From: Bradyrhizobium sp. 139 | GTDB lineage: Bacteria; Pseudomonadota; Alphaproteobacteria; Rhizobiales; Xanthobacteraceae | DNA length: 64,000 nt | Assembly (NCBI RefSeq): GCF_023074175.1 | Contig: NZ_JADPKS010000008.1 | Coordinates: forward strand, 358,338 to 422,337 | Direction of reading: 5' to 3' | Part shown: positions 52,290 to 61,021 of the stretch, piece after piece | Layout: every line of letters begins with the position of its first letter | Position numbering within the stretch: the stretch's first letter is position 1 | Translations under genes and position numbers: made by a program | Notes under the pieces: model-generated | Databases searched by the model: none | Told to the model about the DNA's origin: nothing | What the model saw: only the letters and a program-made list of their open reading frames with translations

Positions 52290-52525
52290 CTTGAAGGACC
52301 TTTGGTAAAATGACTTGAAGAAACGAAATGATCCTATGCAACTGATCCTATCCATATGGCCCGGAAGGACAAGCGCAATCAATGTGGTTCCCGGAGGCGC
52401 TCAATAGGGCTGGCGGCGCCGGGCATGAGGTCCCAAGGATCGCACCGGTAGGCAGGCACAGGCTGATCGCACCTATTGGTCGCGGGTGAGATGGCCCTGC
52501 CCGACAGACGGCGGGCTTTGCGCGG

Positions 52526-53287
52526 TCAGCCCTTCGAGATGACCGCGCGGCCGTAGGGCGGCTGCGCCGCGACCGGCGGGTTGGCGGTCTGGGCTGCGAG
52601 CTCGCCGATCAGGCGGTCGGCATCGGCGGCCATGCCGTCGGGCGCCTGGATCACCAGACGCTCCAGCGCCCAACGATAGGACGAGACGCGCTGCTCGAGG
52701 CATTGCTGCACCCACTGGATAATCAGCGAGTTTTCCTGCATGCGCGCGACCGCATCCTCCTTCTCCTGCGGCGAGAGCCCGGAGACGCGCGTCATGCTGG
52801 CATTGCGCTTCTTGTCGAGGTCGATGACGCGAATCGCGCTAGCGAAGAACGGCTCGAAGCGGGCGGTGTCGTTGCGCACGTCCTCGATCAGCTGCGCATA
52901 GCGCGAGGAATGCGAGCGGTGCGGCTCGTCGATCAGCGTGCGTCCGTACATGGTGCGGTCGAACACGATCTTCTGCCGCCACGGCGACGGCAAGGCCTTG
53001 TAGTCGCCGAAAACGCTCTTCCAGGCCGGCCGCGACAGTGGCGGCTCGATCAGGGGATAAGCGAGATCGCGAAGCTGGCGCTCTTCGTCGGTGAGCTGGA
53101 ATTGCGACGGCTTCAGACCGACGCTGGAGGTGACCTCCGTGCCCAGCCAGCGATGCATGTCGTCGCTGCGCATGTCGGCGCGGGTGCGGCCGAAATCCCC
53201 GCCGCTGCAGCCGGCGAGCATCGCGCCGATGAGTGCGAGCAGGACGGCCGTTACGACTGGCCGGATCTGGCGGATGGCATCCGGCAT
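52526..53287 (-). CDS. Putative lipoprotein of unknown function
   Basis: The 253-aa protein starts MPDAIRQIRPVVTAVLLALI and has the lipobox LAGC (Cys27), so it is a lipoprotein. The mature part is helical and charged (FQLTDEERQLRDLAYPLIEP and MQENSLIIQWVQQCLEQRVS), with no enzyme motif. It is conserved-looking. It lies 15 bp downstream of a small gene on the same strand; 236 bp separate it from the CHAT gene, so that operon has its own promoter region. Confidence 0.82.
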   Translation of the reverse strand: MPDAIRQIRPVVTAVLLALIGAMLAGCSGGDFGRTRADMRSDDMHRWLGTEVTSSVGLKPSQFQLTDEERQLRDLAYPLIEPPLSRPAWKSVFGDYKALPSPWRQKIVFDRTMYGRTLIDEPHRSHSSRYAQLIEDVRNDTARFEPFFASAIRVIDLDKKRNASMTRVSGLSPQEKEDAVARMQENSLIIQWVQQCLEQRVSSYRWALERLVIQAPDGMAADADRLIGELAAQTANPPVAAQPPYGRAVISKG

Positions 53288-53302
53288 TGCAAAAGCCGGA
53301 TG

Positions 53303-53491
53303 CTAGCGGCGACGACGACGGCGCCCCGGCGCTGTGCCCTGCTCCGGCCCGCGATCGCCGCTGGTTTCGTCGCTCTCGCGCTCGATGCGGATCACCGGGA
53401 GGATCAGAATCGTTCCCGTTTCCGTGCGCGGCGTGGCATCCCCCGACGAGCCTGCCCGGCGACCGGCCGGAAATTCGATGATGGTCCCCAT
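53303..53491 (-). CDS. Small basic-tailed protein (62 aa)
   Basis: The product MGTIIEFPAGRRAGSSGD then TILILPVIRIERESDETSGD ends in GRRRRRR. The N-terminal MGTIIEFPAGR is a pattern seen in short conserved proteins of Bradyrhizobiaceae. The polyarginine tail could bind nucleic acid or phospholipid. It lies 15 bp upstream of the lipoprotein gene. No function known. Confidence 0.62.
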   Translation of the reverse strand: MGTIIEFPAGRRAGSSGDATPRTETGTILILPVIRIERESDETSGDRGPEQGTAPGRRRRRR

Positions 53492-53742
53492 ATCAACTCT
53501 CTATCAATTGCCCCGCGGCCAAACGCGTCGTGCAACATGCAGTCATTAAGATCAGTTCATGGTTAACGGGATGTAAACGCGCCTTTTGGACCGTAACCTC
53601 ACGGGCGGCCCTGCGTCCCGTTGCGGCACGACAACACCTGAACTTATCGGTCCGACTTCACGCCTCGTTTTCCTTAACGAGGCTTTAAAGGACCTTGCGA
53701 TAGGCTCGCTGCGAGTATCTTTCCCAGGTCGCGTATCTCTCC

Positions 53743-54717
53743 ATGACCAAGTCGCTGTTTCCCGGATTCGACGGGCTGATGTCCCTCTCCCGTCGCGAGG
53801 GCGTCGATATCCGTCCGACGCTGCTGCGCGTGCTGACCGACCTCTATGTCCAGGCCGGCAGCCACAACGACGACGAGCAGCGGCAATTCGTCGAACTCGC
53901 CACACGATTGATCGACCAGGTCGACGATGCGACGCGCGCCGCCGTCAAGGCGCGGCTCGCGATCTATCCCTCGACGCCTGCCCCGATCATGCAGAAGCTC
54001 GGCCTTTCGGCCGCTCAGGAAGGCCGCAGGGTTCCGCTCGCCCGCGAAATTCCCGCACCGCCCCCGCCGCCCGCCCCGGTCCCCGCGCCGACCGATGCCC
54101 AGCAGCGCATGGCCTCGAACATGGCGATGCAACCGACAGACGCGGCCGAGATCCATGACATGTTCTTCCGCGCCGGCGCGTCCGAGCGCGCGATGATCCT
54201 GCACAATCTGGCGCAGACGCCGCTCAAGGCCGCGCCGCGCATCCCGACCGTGCGCGCCAAGCGCGCGATCCAGATCCTGGAGATGGCGGCGATCGCGGGC
54301 GATGTCGAGAATTTCACCCTCGAGCTCGGCGACAGCCTGATCCTGCCCTCGCGCGTGGCAGCCCAGATCGTCGACGATGCCGGCGGCGAAGCGCTCGCGG
54401 TGGCCGCGCGCGCGCTCGACATGCCGAGCTCCAACTTCCAGCGCATCCTGCTGTTCTTCAAGCCGGAGATCGGCACGTCCGTGGACATGGTCTACCGGCT
54501 GTCGCGGCTCTACGACCGTCTCGGCGACCGCTCCGCGCTGGTGCTGCTGGCGGCCTGGCGCGGCTCGACGCTCGCGGTCACGCGCGCAAAATACCAGTCG
54601 TCGCTGCATGACAGCGAACGCCAGCGCGCCCGTGCGGGCGCAAGCCAGACGCGGCCGGGCGTGCAGCCCGGCTCCGCGCCTGCGGTGCGGACGGGCACCG
54701 ACGGATCGGACCGCTAG
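53743..54717 (+). CDS. DUF2336 domain protein
   Basis: The 324-aa protein starts MTKSLFPGFDGLMSLSRREG. It is alpha-helical with HEAT-like repeats (RATRAAVKARLAIYPSTPAP, QKLGLSA), a Pro-rich linker (PPPPPAPVPAP), then a second helical domain (SERAMILHNLAQTPLKAAPR) and a Pro/Ser-rich tail. This matches DUF2336, an alphaproteobacterial family of unknown function. Its TAG overlaps the TAG of the convergent DUF1491 gene by 2-3 bases. Confidence 0.85.
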   Translation: MTKSLFPGFDGLMSLSRREGVDIRPTLLRVLTDLYVQAGSHNDDEQRQFVELATRLIDQVDDATRAAVKARLAIYPSTPAPIMQKLGLSAAQEGRRVPLAREIPAPPPPPAPVPAPTDAQQRMASNMAMQPTDAAEIHDMFFRAGASERAMILHNLAQTPLKAAPRIPTVRAKRAIQILEMAAIAGDVENFTLELGDSLILPSRVAAQIVDDAGGEALAVAARALDMPSSNFQRILLFFKPEIGTSVDMVYRLSRLYDRLGDRSALVLLAAWRGSTLAVTRAKYQSSLHDSERQRARAGASQTRPGVQPGSAPAVRTGTDGSDR

Positions 54718-55058
54718 GTCTTCGCCAATTCGAGGAAGTGCCGCCCTGCGCGGTCCTCGGTCTCGACGATCCAGGCGTCCGGATCGAAACGGATTTCCTT
54801 GGTGAGGCGCTCCTCCACCGCGGGCTCCGGCATCGGCTGCGGAGCAAGTGGCACGAAGAAGCGGTCGATCGGCCGGCCCTCGTCATAAACAGTCTGCGGC
54901 GCCGGTACGTAAAGCATCGCATTGCCGTCGAGCAGCGACACCTTCACGAACACTGCGCCTGCCTCCTCGGCGCCGCGACGGCGCACGGCGCCGAACACGC
55001 CCTCGGTCTGGCACCGGCGCAGATAAGCTGAGACCCATATGTTTGATTTCAGGCGCAT
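54714..55058 (-). CDS. DUF1491 family protein
   Basis: The 114-aa protein begins MRLKSNIWVSAYLRRCQTEG and contains GAVFVKVSLLDGNAMLYVPA and RFFVPL then DPDAWIVETEDRAGRHFLEL, matching DUF1491, a small cytoplasmic family of alphaproteobacteria without known function. The start at 55056-55058 was chosen because MRLKS is the family start. It may form an operon with the peptidoglycan-binding protein gene upstream (70 bp). Confidence 0.9.
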   Translation of the reverse strand: MRLKSNIWVSAYLRRCQTEGVFGAVRRRGAEEAGAVFVKVSLLDGNAMLYVPAPQTVYDEGRPIDRFFVPLAPQPMPEPAVEERLTKEIRFDPDAWIVETEDRAGRHFLELAKT

Positions 55059-55128
55059 GGAACTAGGATAGGCCAGTGCCGGGATGAGCACCATCCTTCA
55101 AGCTCCAGCCTCGGCGCAAGCGTGGCGA

Positions 55129-55857
55129 TCATTCGACCGGATGGCCGATCGCGGCCGCGAGTTCGCGCAGCAGGCGCTCGGACACCTGACCCGTCACCTG
55201 CATCTTGTGCTCGCGCTCGAATTTCTGGATCGCGGACTGCGTCTCTGCGCCCATCGCGCCCGTGATCTTCAAATTCCCGTAGCCGTATTCGGACAGCGCG
55301 CGCTGCACGCCGGCGATACGCCGCGCGGCCGGGCTCTGCTGCACGGGAATTGGCGCCGGCGGTCGCGCGACGGCGACGGAAGCCGGCGCCGACATCGTTT
55401 GCTTGACCAGATTGGTCATCGGATCGGCCGAGCGCGGCGTCGATGCGGTCGCCTCGACCGCCTTCTCCGGGGCCTTCTCGGCAGCGCGCTCGGCAGCCTT
55501 TGTCTCGGTGGGTTTGGGCTCGGCGCGGAACTCCGTCGCTCTCGGCTCGAGCGGCGAGGTATCGGCGCCGACGGGGCGCGGACGCGGCAAGGGGTTCGAC
55601 AGCGGTACGGACGACGGCGCGGGAAGATTGATCACGGTGCCGAACATCGGCGCCGGATGCCGGCCGGTCTGAAGGAACAGCGCATTGGCAACGATCGCGC
55701 CGATGGCGGCGACGGCGACGAGGCCGGCCAGCGTATCCTTGGGACTGTGCAGCAGAATCCGCAGCGCAAGATTGCGCTCGGTCTCGACATCGATGACCGC
55801 GGCCTTGGCGCCACGGCGGCGCGGAGCGGCTTCGTCCTTGGCAGATTTCTTAGGCAC
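55129..55857 (-). CDS. Membrane-anchored peptidoglycan-binding protein
   Basis: The 242-aa protein has a short basic cytoplasmic N-terminus (MPKKSAKDEAAPRRRGAK), one membrane helix (LAGLVAVAAIGAIVANALFL), a Pro/Ala/Glu-rich periplasmic linker, and a C-terminal peptidoglycan-binding domain 1 (RIAGVQRALSEYGYGNLKIT and ETQSAIQKFEREHKMQVTG). Its start overlaps the end of the kinase gene by 8 bp, so both are made together; the kinase is DivJ/PleC-like, which suggests a link between cell-cycle signalling and the wall. Confidence 0.9.
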   Translation of the reverse strand: MPKKSAKDEAAPRRRGAKAAVIDVETERNLALRILLHSPKDTLAGLVAVAAIGAIVANALFLQTGRHPAPMFGTVINLPAPSSVPLSNPLPRPRPVGADTSPLEPRATEFRAEPKPTETKAAERAAEKAPEKAVEATASTPRSADPMTNLVKQTMSAPASVAVARPPAPIPVQQSPAARRIAGVQRALSEYGYGNLKITGAMGAETQSAIQKFEREHKMQVTGQVSERLLRELAAAIGHPVE

Positions 55858-57727
55858 TTTTCTTCACCAGAGCGGGTTGGTCGTGAGACTGGTCTTGAAG
55901 CTCCTGGCGCAGCACCGGCGTCAGCGTCGCGATCCTGCTCTCCGACGTCTTGGCCTGCGGCGGCGCGTAGACGAGCGGCAGCTTGACGGTGACGGACGTG
56001 CCCTCGCCGAGCCTGCTTTGTACCGTCAATTCGCCGAGATGCAACGCGACAAGGCTCTTCACGATCGAAAGTCCGAGGCCCGTTCCTTCATGACGGCGCT
56101 GATAGGTCTTGCCGGCCTGGAAGAACGGCGCGCCGATGCGCTTGAGATCATCCGGCGCGATGCCGACGCCGGTGTCGCTGATGCGCAGCGTGAGCTGCGA
56201 GCCGGACACCGCGGCCACAACGGTGACCTGACCGCCGCGCTCGGTGAACTTGACGGCGTTGGCGACGAGATTGAGCACGATCTGCTTGAACGCGCGCGGA
56301 TCGCCGGTCATGACGGGAAGGTCCTGCGGCGCGTCCGTGATGAGGTCGATGCCGTTCTCCCGCGCCTTCAGCGACAGCAGATTGCAGCAATGCATCAACG
56401 AGGCGCGCGGCGCGAACGGCTCCGACGCAATCTCGAAATTGCCCGATTCCATCTTGGACATGTCGAGGATGCCGTTGACGACCGACAGCAGATGCTGGCC
56501 GGAATCGTTGATGAGCTGAGCGTATTCCCTGCGCTGGGCCGCACCCAGCATCAGGGTCTGCTCCTGCGCGATCATCTCGGAGAAGCCGATGATGGCGTTG
56601 AGTGGGGTGCGCAGCTCGTGGCTCATGGTGGCGAGGAAGCGCGTCTTGGCGGCATCGGCCGCCTCAGTGGCGCTGCGGGCCTGATCGAGCGCCTGCTCGC
56701 CGAGCTTGCGATCGGTGACGTCGCGCATCACGCCGACGACTTCGGCCTCGCGCGTGAGGTCACGGTCAAGATCCTGGCGGCCCATCTCCTGATCGAGCGG
56801 CCGGCAGCGCATCTCGACCCAGAGAAACTCAACCTGGCCACGTTCCGAGCCAACAGGCTCTCGCCGCAGCCGGAACTCGACGGTGCGCACGTCGCCGCGG
56901 GCGGCATCGGAGAGCGCGGTGAGATAGGCCGGGCGATCGGCGACATGGACGCGGTCGAACAGGCCGTGGCCGAGCAGCTGCGCGACAGGCATGCCGAGCA
57001 TCGCCTCCGCCGCCGGCGAGATGAACTGCACCGCGCCGTTGCGCTGATGCCGGGAGATCACGTCGCTCGTGTTGAGCGCGAGCAGGCGATAGCGCTCTTC
57101 CTCACGCGACAGCAGCGTCACGCTGGTGCGCGCGAGCGATTCCGCGCCGAAGGCGAGGCCCGCGGCATAGAGCGTCGCCGAGGCGACGCCGAACGCCATC
57201 AGCACGCCGCGTTGTGCGGCGCTGGTGTCTCCAGCCAGCAGCCAGCCGAGCTGGCTGCCAAGAATCAGGACGCCTGCGCAGGACAGCGCAAGCAGGGAGG
57301 CAAAGGCCGCGACGCGGCGCGAGGCCGACAGCGCGGCTTCCAGGGGAACCACGACCAGCCAGATCGCGGCGCATGATTCGATGCCGCCGGTGGTGCCGGC
57401 AATCGCCATGATCAAGCCGGCAAGCGCCAACGACGACAGCACATGCGCGCCTTCATAGCGGCCGGTGCGCGACAGGAACCACGACAAGAGAATGGGCGCG
57501 ATCAGGCACGCGAAGGCGGCGACCTCGATCGCGCTCGGCGCGCCGCGCAGGGCGAGATAGACCGGGAATGCGGCAAAGGCTGCCAGGCTGCCGAGCAGCC
57601 GCGGCGCCATGAAGGCACGATGGCGCGCTCGTGTCAGCGCGTCGTAACGCGCGGAGGGATGCAGCAGCGCATCGAGACAATCGCGGATGATACTCAAAAC
57701 TGTCACGGGTCTCGCGCTTCGGCTCAC
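55850..57727 (-). CDS. PAS-containing sensor histidine kinase, DivJ/PleC-like
   Basis: The 625-aa protein has six or seven N-terminal helices (about residues 40-200), then a PAS domain (YRLLALNTSDVISRHQRNG and GVMRDVTDRKLGEQA). The kinase core has FLATMSHELRTPLNAIIGFS with His370, the N box LNLVANAVKF, and GTGLGLSIVKSL. The layout resembles DivJ/PleC cell-cycle kinases of alphaproteobacteria, which act on DivK. GTG starts at 57727 and at 57706 are both possible. No response regulator is adjacent. Confidence 0.86.
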   Translation of the reverse strand: MSRSARPVTVLSIIRDCLDALLHPSARYDALTRARHRAFMAPRLLGSLAAFAAFPVYLALRGAPSAIEVAAFACLIAPILLSWFLSRTGRYEGAHVLSSLALAGLIMAIAGTTGGIESCAAIWLVVVPLEAALSASRRVAAFASLLALSCAGVLILGSQLGWLLAGDTSAAQRGVLMAFGVASATLYAAGLAFGAESLARTSVTLLSREEERYRLLALNTSDVISRHQRNGAVQFISPAAEAMLGMPVAQLLGHGLFDRVHVADRPAYLTALSDAARGDVRTVEFRLRREPVGSERGQVEFLWVEMRCRPLDQEMGRQDLDRDLTREAEVVGVMRDVTDRKLGEQALDQARSATEAADAAKTRFLATMSHELRTPLNAIIGFSEMIAQEQTLMLGAAQRREYAQLINDSGQHLLSVVNGILDMSKMESGNFEIASEPFAPRASLMHCCNLLSLKARENGIDLITDAPQDLPVMTGDPRAFKQIVLNLVANAVKFTERGGQVTVVAAVSGSQLTLRISDTGVGIAPDDLKRIGAPFFQAGKTYQRRHEGTGLGLSIVKSLVALHLGELTVQSRLGEGTSVTVKLPLVYAPPQAKTSESRIATLTPVLRQELQDQSHDQPALVKKSA

Positions 57728-58113
57728 TCGTCGAGAAGACGCGCCGGAACGCCTCCTTATCGTTGAGCCACCGTGTCAGAGCGACCTTAAACGAGTGCTA
57801 AGGCGATGCGGGCCGCCGCCGAACACCGTGTCATCGCGGAGATTTTTAGGCGATTTGACCACGTCATCATCGGGGATGGTGAACACAGGGTTTCACCGTC
57901 CCTCGCATGGTTTCGAATTGGTGGACAAGCGGGCCGGCGGAATCACGGGGCTCCGGCGTCAACCGAAAATTTACGAGACCGGGCTTTGCGAAGATTTTTG
58001 CGCAAGTTTTCCGCGAATTAAGCGGAAGGCAATCACTTGCGATTTATCGAGAGTTGCTAGGTCCGACGCCTCGCGGGCATCGCCGCGGCGGGATCTAACA
58101 TACAGGTCGCAAG
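57728..58113. other. 386-bp intergenic region, nothing firm
   Basis: This is the divergent control region between the kinase and the DUF5330 gene. Short frames run through it with no natural composition. No clear operator, hairpin or promoter was found. Confidence 0.55.
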
Positions 58114-58533
58114 ATGCGCTTTCTGCTCCGCATCACATTCTGGCTCGGGCTGGTGCTGGTGCTCCTGCCGCGGGACAAGACGCCCGAATCGGAGAAGCTG
58201 CCGCAGATCGGCGCCGCCGATGCGGTGCAGGCTGCGACCGCGGCCGTCTCCGACGTGAGCCAGTTCTGCAAGCGCCAGCCGGCGGCCTGCGAGGTCGGCG
58301 GACAGGCCGCGACCATCATCGGCCAGCGCGCACAGGACGGTGCGCGCAAGATCTACCAGATCATCAACGACAAGAAGGAGCAGCTCGAGAAGACCGACAA
58401 GAAGGCGCCCGATCACACCGGCTCGATCGCGCTGGCCGGCGAAGGCGACACTGCTGCGAGCGAGGCGCCGCGCGACACCCTGTCCCAGGACGACCTCGCG
58501 CTGGAATGGCACGGCCAGGCGCCTGCGAACTGA
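58114..58533 (+). CDS. DUF5330 family protein
   Basis: The 139-aa protein starts MRFLLRITFWLGLVLVLLPR, a signal or membrane anchor. The mature part has AADAVQAATAAVSDVSQFCK and CEVGGQAATIIGQRAQDGAR with two Cys spaced by 7, which fits a disulfide. This matches DUF5330, an alphaproteobacterial family with no known function; probably periplasmic. The gene stands alone. Confidence 0.85.
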   Translation: MRFLLRITFWLGLVLVLLPRDKTPESEKLPQIGAADAVQAATAAVSDVSQFCKRQPAACEVGGQAATIIGQRAQDGARKIYQIINDKKEQLEKTDKKAPDHTGSIALAGEGDTAASEAPRDTLSQDDLALEWHGQAPAN

Positions 58534-58549
58534 GATGAGTGTTCGCTGG

Positions 58550-58686
58550 TTCACCTCTCCCGAAGGGAGAGGTCGGATCGCATCGTAAGGTGCGATCCGG
58601 GTGAGGGGTTACGGCCTCACCGAATGCTGCGGCCCCTCACCCGGATTGCTTCGCAATCCGACCTCTCCCCGCTGGGGAGAGGTGAA
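58550..58686. repeat. Intergenic palindromic repeat, family C (double hairpin)
   Basis: The outer arms TTCACCTCTCCC and GGGGAGAGGTGAA pair at the two ends. Inside, CGAAGGGAGAGGTCGGAT and ATCCGACCTCTCCCCGCTGG, and CCGGGTGAGGGGTTACGGCC and GGCCCCTCACCCGG, also pair. It can fold into a long cruciform. It lies just after the DUF5330 gene and may stabilise or end transcripts. Confidence 0.78.
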
Positions 58687-58789
58687 ACAGACGACCAGCC
58701 GAATGCAATCCGATAGCCATTTGCGCCCAACCCTATCGATTTCCCGCACTCGCATCCTTATATTGGCCTGAACGGGAACACGGGCCAGC

Positions 58790-59218
58790 ATGACGACGAT
58801 CGACGAAATCAGGGACAATTTCGAGCTTCTGGACGAATGGGACGACCGCTATCGGTACGTCATCGAACTCGGCCGCACCCTGGAACCGATGCCCGAGGCT
58901 GAGCACTCCGCGGCTAACAAGGTGAATGGCTGCGTCAGCCAGGTCTGGCTCCAGAAATTGCTCGATCGCGATGGCGGCGCGCCGATCCTGAAATATCGCG
59001 GCGACAGTGACGCCCACATCGTGCGCGGCCTGGTCGCGATCGTGCTCTCGCTTTACTCCGGCCGCACGCCGCAGGAGATCCTTGCGACCGATGCGATCGC
59101 GGTGTTCGACGAGTTCGGCTTTCGCGATCATCTGACGCCGCAGCGATCCAACGGCCTGCGCTCGATGATCGAACGTATCAAGACCGACGCGAAAGAGGCG
59201 CTCGCGGAGGCCTCGTAG
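58790..59218 (+). CDS. sufE: Cysteine desulfuration protein SufE
   Basis: The 142-aa protein begins MTTIDEIRDNFELLDEWDDR, continues with YVIELGRTLEPMPEAEH, and has the active site NKVNGCVSQVWL with sulfur-accepting Cys48. It takes sulfur from SufS for Fe-S cluster assembly in the cytoplasm. The length is normal for SufE. The gene is not linked to a suf operon here. Confidence 0.95.
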   Translation: MTTIDEIRDNFELLDEWDDRYRYVIELGRTLEPMPEAEHSAANKVNGCVSQVWLQKLLDRDGGAPILKYRGDSDAHIVRGLVAIVLSLYSGRTPQEILATDAIAVFDEFGFRDHLTPQRSNGLRSMIERIKTDAKEALAEAS

Positions 59219-59235
59219 GCCAGATCTCGCGCGCA

Positions 59236-59280
59236 GCCATCCTTCGAGACGCCCGCTTTTGCGGGCTCCTCAGGATGAGG
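59236..59280. repeat. Intergenic palindromic repeat, family D
   Basis: CATCCTTCGAGACGCCCGC, loop TTTT, GCGGGCTCCTCAGGATGAGG. The central GCCCGCTTTTGCGGGC is a perfect hairpin and the outer CATCCT/AGGATG also pair. It lies right after sufE and could end its transcript. Confidence 0.75.
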
Positions 59281-59308
59281 GCGGAGTGTGTTGTAAGCTA
59301 TAGCGGCT

Positions 59309-59725
59309 CTACTTCCGCTTCCGCTGCTGCTGTCCCAGTCCCATCTGCTTCGCCAGTTGCGAGCGCGCGACCGCATAGTTCGGCGCGACCATGGGATAGT
59401 CGGCCGGCAGGCCCCATTTTTCGCGATATTGCTCCGGCGTCATGTTGTACCGGGTGCGCAGATGGCGCTTCAGCGACTTGAAGCGCTTGCCATCTTCCAG
59501 ACAGACCAGATAGTCCGGCGCGATCGACTTCTTCAGCGAGACCGCAGGCTTCGCCGGCTCGAGCGGCGCGGCCTCGGTGCGGCCTGACGAGACGCGCACC
59601 AAGGCGCCGTGCACCTGGCTGATCAGGTTCGGGATCTCGGCTGCCGGCGTCGGATTGTTACCGACATAGGCGGACACGATGCTCGCCGTCAGCTCGATGA
59701 AATTCTTAGCCCCGGCCTCCGACAT
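59309..59725 (-). CDS. mucR: MucR/Ros-family transcriptional regulator
   Basis: The 138-aa protein has the Ros/MucR plan: helical N-terminus (IELTASIVSAYVGNNPTPAA) then the zinc-finger region YLVCLEDGKRFKSLKRHLRT and RYNMTPEQYREKWGLPADYP, MVAPNYAVARSQLAK. The finger keeps one Cys and one His but has Asp and Arg-Tyr where Ros has its second Cys and second His (CLEC and HH), so zinc is bound atypically or not at all. MucR proteins control surface polysaccharide, motility and symbiosis genes. Confidence 0.92.
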   Translation of the reverse strand: MSEAGAKNFIELTASIVSAYVGNNPTPAAEIPNLISQVHGALVRVSSGRTEAAPLEPAKPAVSLKKSIAPDYLVCLEDGKRFKSLKRHLRTRYNMTPEQYREKWGLPADYPMVAPNYAVARSQLAKQMGLGQQQRKRK

Positions 59726-59884
59726 GGGCCCGACCTTTCCCTGACCTTGCGTCTCGCCGGATTGACGACGCCAAAGTATTCCGTGTCAACAATACGTTCG
59801 GCTGAGGTAAAACGACAGATGAATCTGAGCTGATTACCGACGAAGTGACAAGAACGATGGCGCTCTACTTGGAGGCAGCAGGTC

Positions 59885-60709
59885 TCAGGACCGCTGGTCG
59901 AGATGAGCGCGCAGTTCGTCGATCGAAGCGAACCGCATCATGCCTTCCGGCATCTGCGCTTCGATCGAGCCGTCGGAATAGAGCGAATAGGCCATGCCAT
60001 CGACGATACCCGATTTGAGCACGGTCACGGGCGCCTGCTCGACGGCCGGCGCCGGTTCGGGTGCAGGCGGCGGCGGGCGACGCGCGGCGGGCGGCGGTTC
60101 CGGTGGCCGCGTACGGTCCGGCATCGGCCAGGCATCGTCGAAGCTCGCGGGCGGACTATCCGGGGCGGCAGGCTTCCCGGGCTCTTCATGAGGCAGCGGC
60201 GGCAAGCCGTCGGTCGCCTTCGCCTCCGCGCGCTCGCGCTCCTTGCGGGAGGTCGAGGCGAACAGCAGGTTGCGACGGCGCGGCGCTTCAGGGGACGTTG
60301 GGGCGTCCGGCTCCGGCGGCGGCTCGACGCGCGGCCGCTCGCGCGCGGCGGCCTCACTCTGCCACGGCGGCGGACCTGCGGCCGGTGATGGCGGCGTTGG
60401 CTCGATTTTCATCCCCGGCGCCGGGGACGGCTCGGACACTGGCGCGCCAGGCATCGCGAGGCCCGGCAGCACCGGCCTGACCCGAACCTCGGCCGGCGCG
60501 GCCGATCCGGCCAGCCGGCGGGCGATGCCCTTCAGTTCCATGACCACCAGGTGGAGGCCGGCCAGTAGCATTCCGGAGCAGACGCCAATGGTGCCGGAGA
60601 TTATGAGGGTGCTGCCGAGACTGAAATCCCTGACTGTGTAGCCAAACAGGATCGCAAGGAGCCCCGCCACGACGGCGAAAATCCCGACGATCAACAATGC
60701 CAACGTCAT
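59885..60709 (-). CDS. Two-helix membrane protein with long Pro-rich region
   Basis: The 274-aa protein from the ATG at 60707-60709 starts MTLALLIVGIFAVVAGLLAI, with a second helix soon after (STLIISGTIGVCSGMLLAGL). The middle is Pro/Ala/Glu/Arg-rich and disordered. A small C-terminal domain (GIVDGMAYSLYSDGSIEAQM, then FASIDELRAHLDQ) recurs at the end of several Bradyrhizobiaceae proteins and may bind a partner. No catalytic motif is seen. Function unknown. Confidence 0.82.
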   Translation of the reverse strand: MTLALLIVGIFAVVAGLLAILFGYTVRDFSLGSTLIISGTIGVCSGMLLAGLHLVVMELKGIARRLAGSAAPAEVRVRPVLPGLAMPGAPVSEPSPAPGMKIEPTPPSPAAGPPPWQSEAAARERPRVEPPPEPDAPTSPEAPRRRNLLFASTSRKERERAEAKATDGLPPLPHEEPGKPAAPDSPPASFDDAWPMPDRTRPPEPPPAARRPPPPAPEPAPAVEQAPVTVLKSGIVDGMAYSLYSDGSIEAQMPEGMMRFASIDELRAHLDQRS

Positions 60710-61021
60710 CGAACTCACCCCCGGCCGCGCATCCATGCGCGACACCCGTTACGCCACGATACCGTCATACGGTGTTCCACGCCAACGGCGAATTAAAGCC
60801 TGCGTTCCTAAAGGAAAGGAAATCAGGGACTTATTCACATTCCCTTCAGCTCCGGCTCGCTACTTCTAAGCTGCTCTCAAGTTTCTGGATTTGCTGCGCC
60901 GCATCAGGAATTTAGCCATAATGCCCAATTACTTGGTAATGGAACTGCGCTATAGGGATTCCGGGGAACAGGCCCGCGCGCGCCAGCAGGGCCAAAAGGG
61001 GATTCCGGGTCACCAATAGCC
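60710..61021. other. 312-bp divergent intergenic region
   Basis: This region separates the Pro-rich membrane protein from the rightward glycosyltransferase gene. It has no convincing coding frame. It is AT-richer around 60780-60960 and probably holds promoters for both genes, but no box stood out enough to list. Confidence 0.5.
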
